NCBI GenBank assembly: GCA_963920705.1
Contig: OY987227.1
Span: 7,977,602-8,041,601 of the forward strand
Direction of reading: 5' to 3'
Origin: Odiellus spinosus
Lineage: Eukaryota > Arthropoda > Arachnida > Opiliones > Phalangiidae
DNA length: 64,000 nt
The position numbers and the translations under genes were made by a program. Within the stretch, counting starts at the first letter, position 1, and each line of letters begins with the position of its first letter. Of this stretch, positions 63,721 to 64,000 are shown piece by piece. A model generated the notes under the pieces. That model saw only the letters and a list, made by a program, of their open reading frames with translations. It did not search any database and was not told where the DNA came from.

Positions 63721-64000
63721 ATCCCTTTTAAGTTCAAAGCACGATGAAAATCTAGGTTGTTAGAAAAATAGGGCTAGCGGAACTTGGACATCTTAGCGAA
63801 CAAAATATTTGTAGCTAATATTACAGCTAAGACTAAAGGAAACTTAGTTACGGTACACACGAACCCTTTCAGACTGTAGCCGCCGTTGCAGACGGAAAGA
63901 AAACATACAAGGTATTAGGCCTTGGTGAGCGAATTTGCGAAATGAACTCGGTTGGGAGTAGACAGAGAGAGAGAGAGAGAGAGAGGAAATGGAAGCAGAC
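63721..64000. other. Unique DNA ending in a GA microsatellite
   Basis: A GA run occurs at about 63963-63986. ACACGAACCCTTTC near 63857 also occurs at about 36022. No gene. Confidence 0.4.

Overview
This 64 kb window is AT-rich, repeat-dense eukaryotic nuclear DNA, probably from an arthropod or a related invertebrate. Support for that: two Ty3/gypsy-type LTR retrotransposons, many short inverted-repeat (MITE-like) elements, long minisatellite arrays, and a short run of CCTAA (TTAGG, the common arthropod telomere unit) at 63407-63444. I cannot name the species. No host protein-coding gene, rRNA or tRNA gene could be supported; the only convincing coding sequences belong to the two retrotransposons.

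Layout. 1-1578: unique AT-rich DNA with fragments of dispersed repeats. 1579-9935: LTR element 1 on the minus strand (1410-bp LTRs that look identical, 4-bp GAGT duplication, intact gag and pol). 9936-14582: MITEs and unique DNA. 14583-15345: a 30-bp minisatellite. 15351-19274: MITEs and an inverted pair of a dispersed repeat. 19275-24566: about 180 copies of a 29-bp satellite. 24643-25232: a related 32-bp minisatellite. 25235-28500: unique DNA. 28502-31411: a 23/29-bp array built of five homogeneous blocks. 31412-54939: a patchwork of MITEs, nested insertions, foldback elements and unique DNA. 54940-61320: LTR element 2 on the plus strand (467-bp LTRs that look identical, 4-bp ATAT duplication, intact gag and pol, and a third small ORF). 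61321-64000: unique DNA and a composite inverted-repeat structure enclosing the CCTAA tract.

How the parts work together. Each LTR element has the parts needed for its own transposition: a primer-binding site (tRNA-Pro-like in element 1, tRNA-Ala-like in element 2), a capsid/nucleocapsid Gag, a protease-RT-RNase H-integrase Pol in the -1 frame, and a polypurine tract. Both carry the same slippery heptamer GGGAAAC in the correct frame, followed in both by a 7-nt spacer and a predicted stem, so both are expected to make Gag-Pol by programmed -1 frameshifting. Identical LTRs and open frames imply recent insertion and possible activity. Most MITEs here share the ends TTAA-AGG(G/A)... and are flanked by TTAA, so one trans-acting transposase (not in this window) may mobilise several families with unrelated bodies.

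Most interesting leads: the arginine-rich third ORF of element 2, whose stop codon lies inside the 3' LTR TATA box; the matched frameshift cassettes; the cysteine/histidine cluster at the N-terminus of element 1 Gag; the block-structured satellites; and the telomere-like tract inside a foldback structure.
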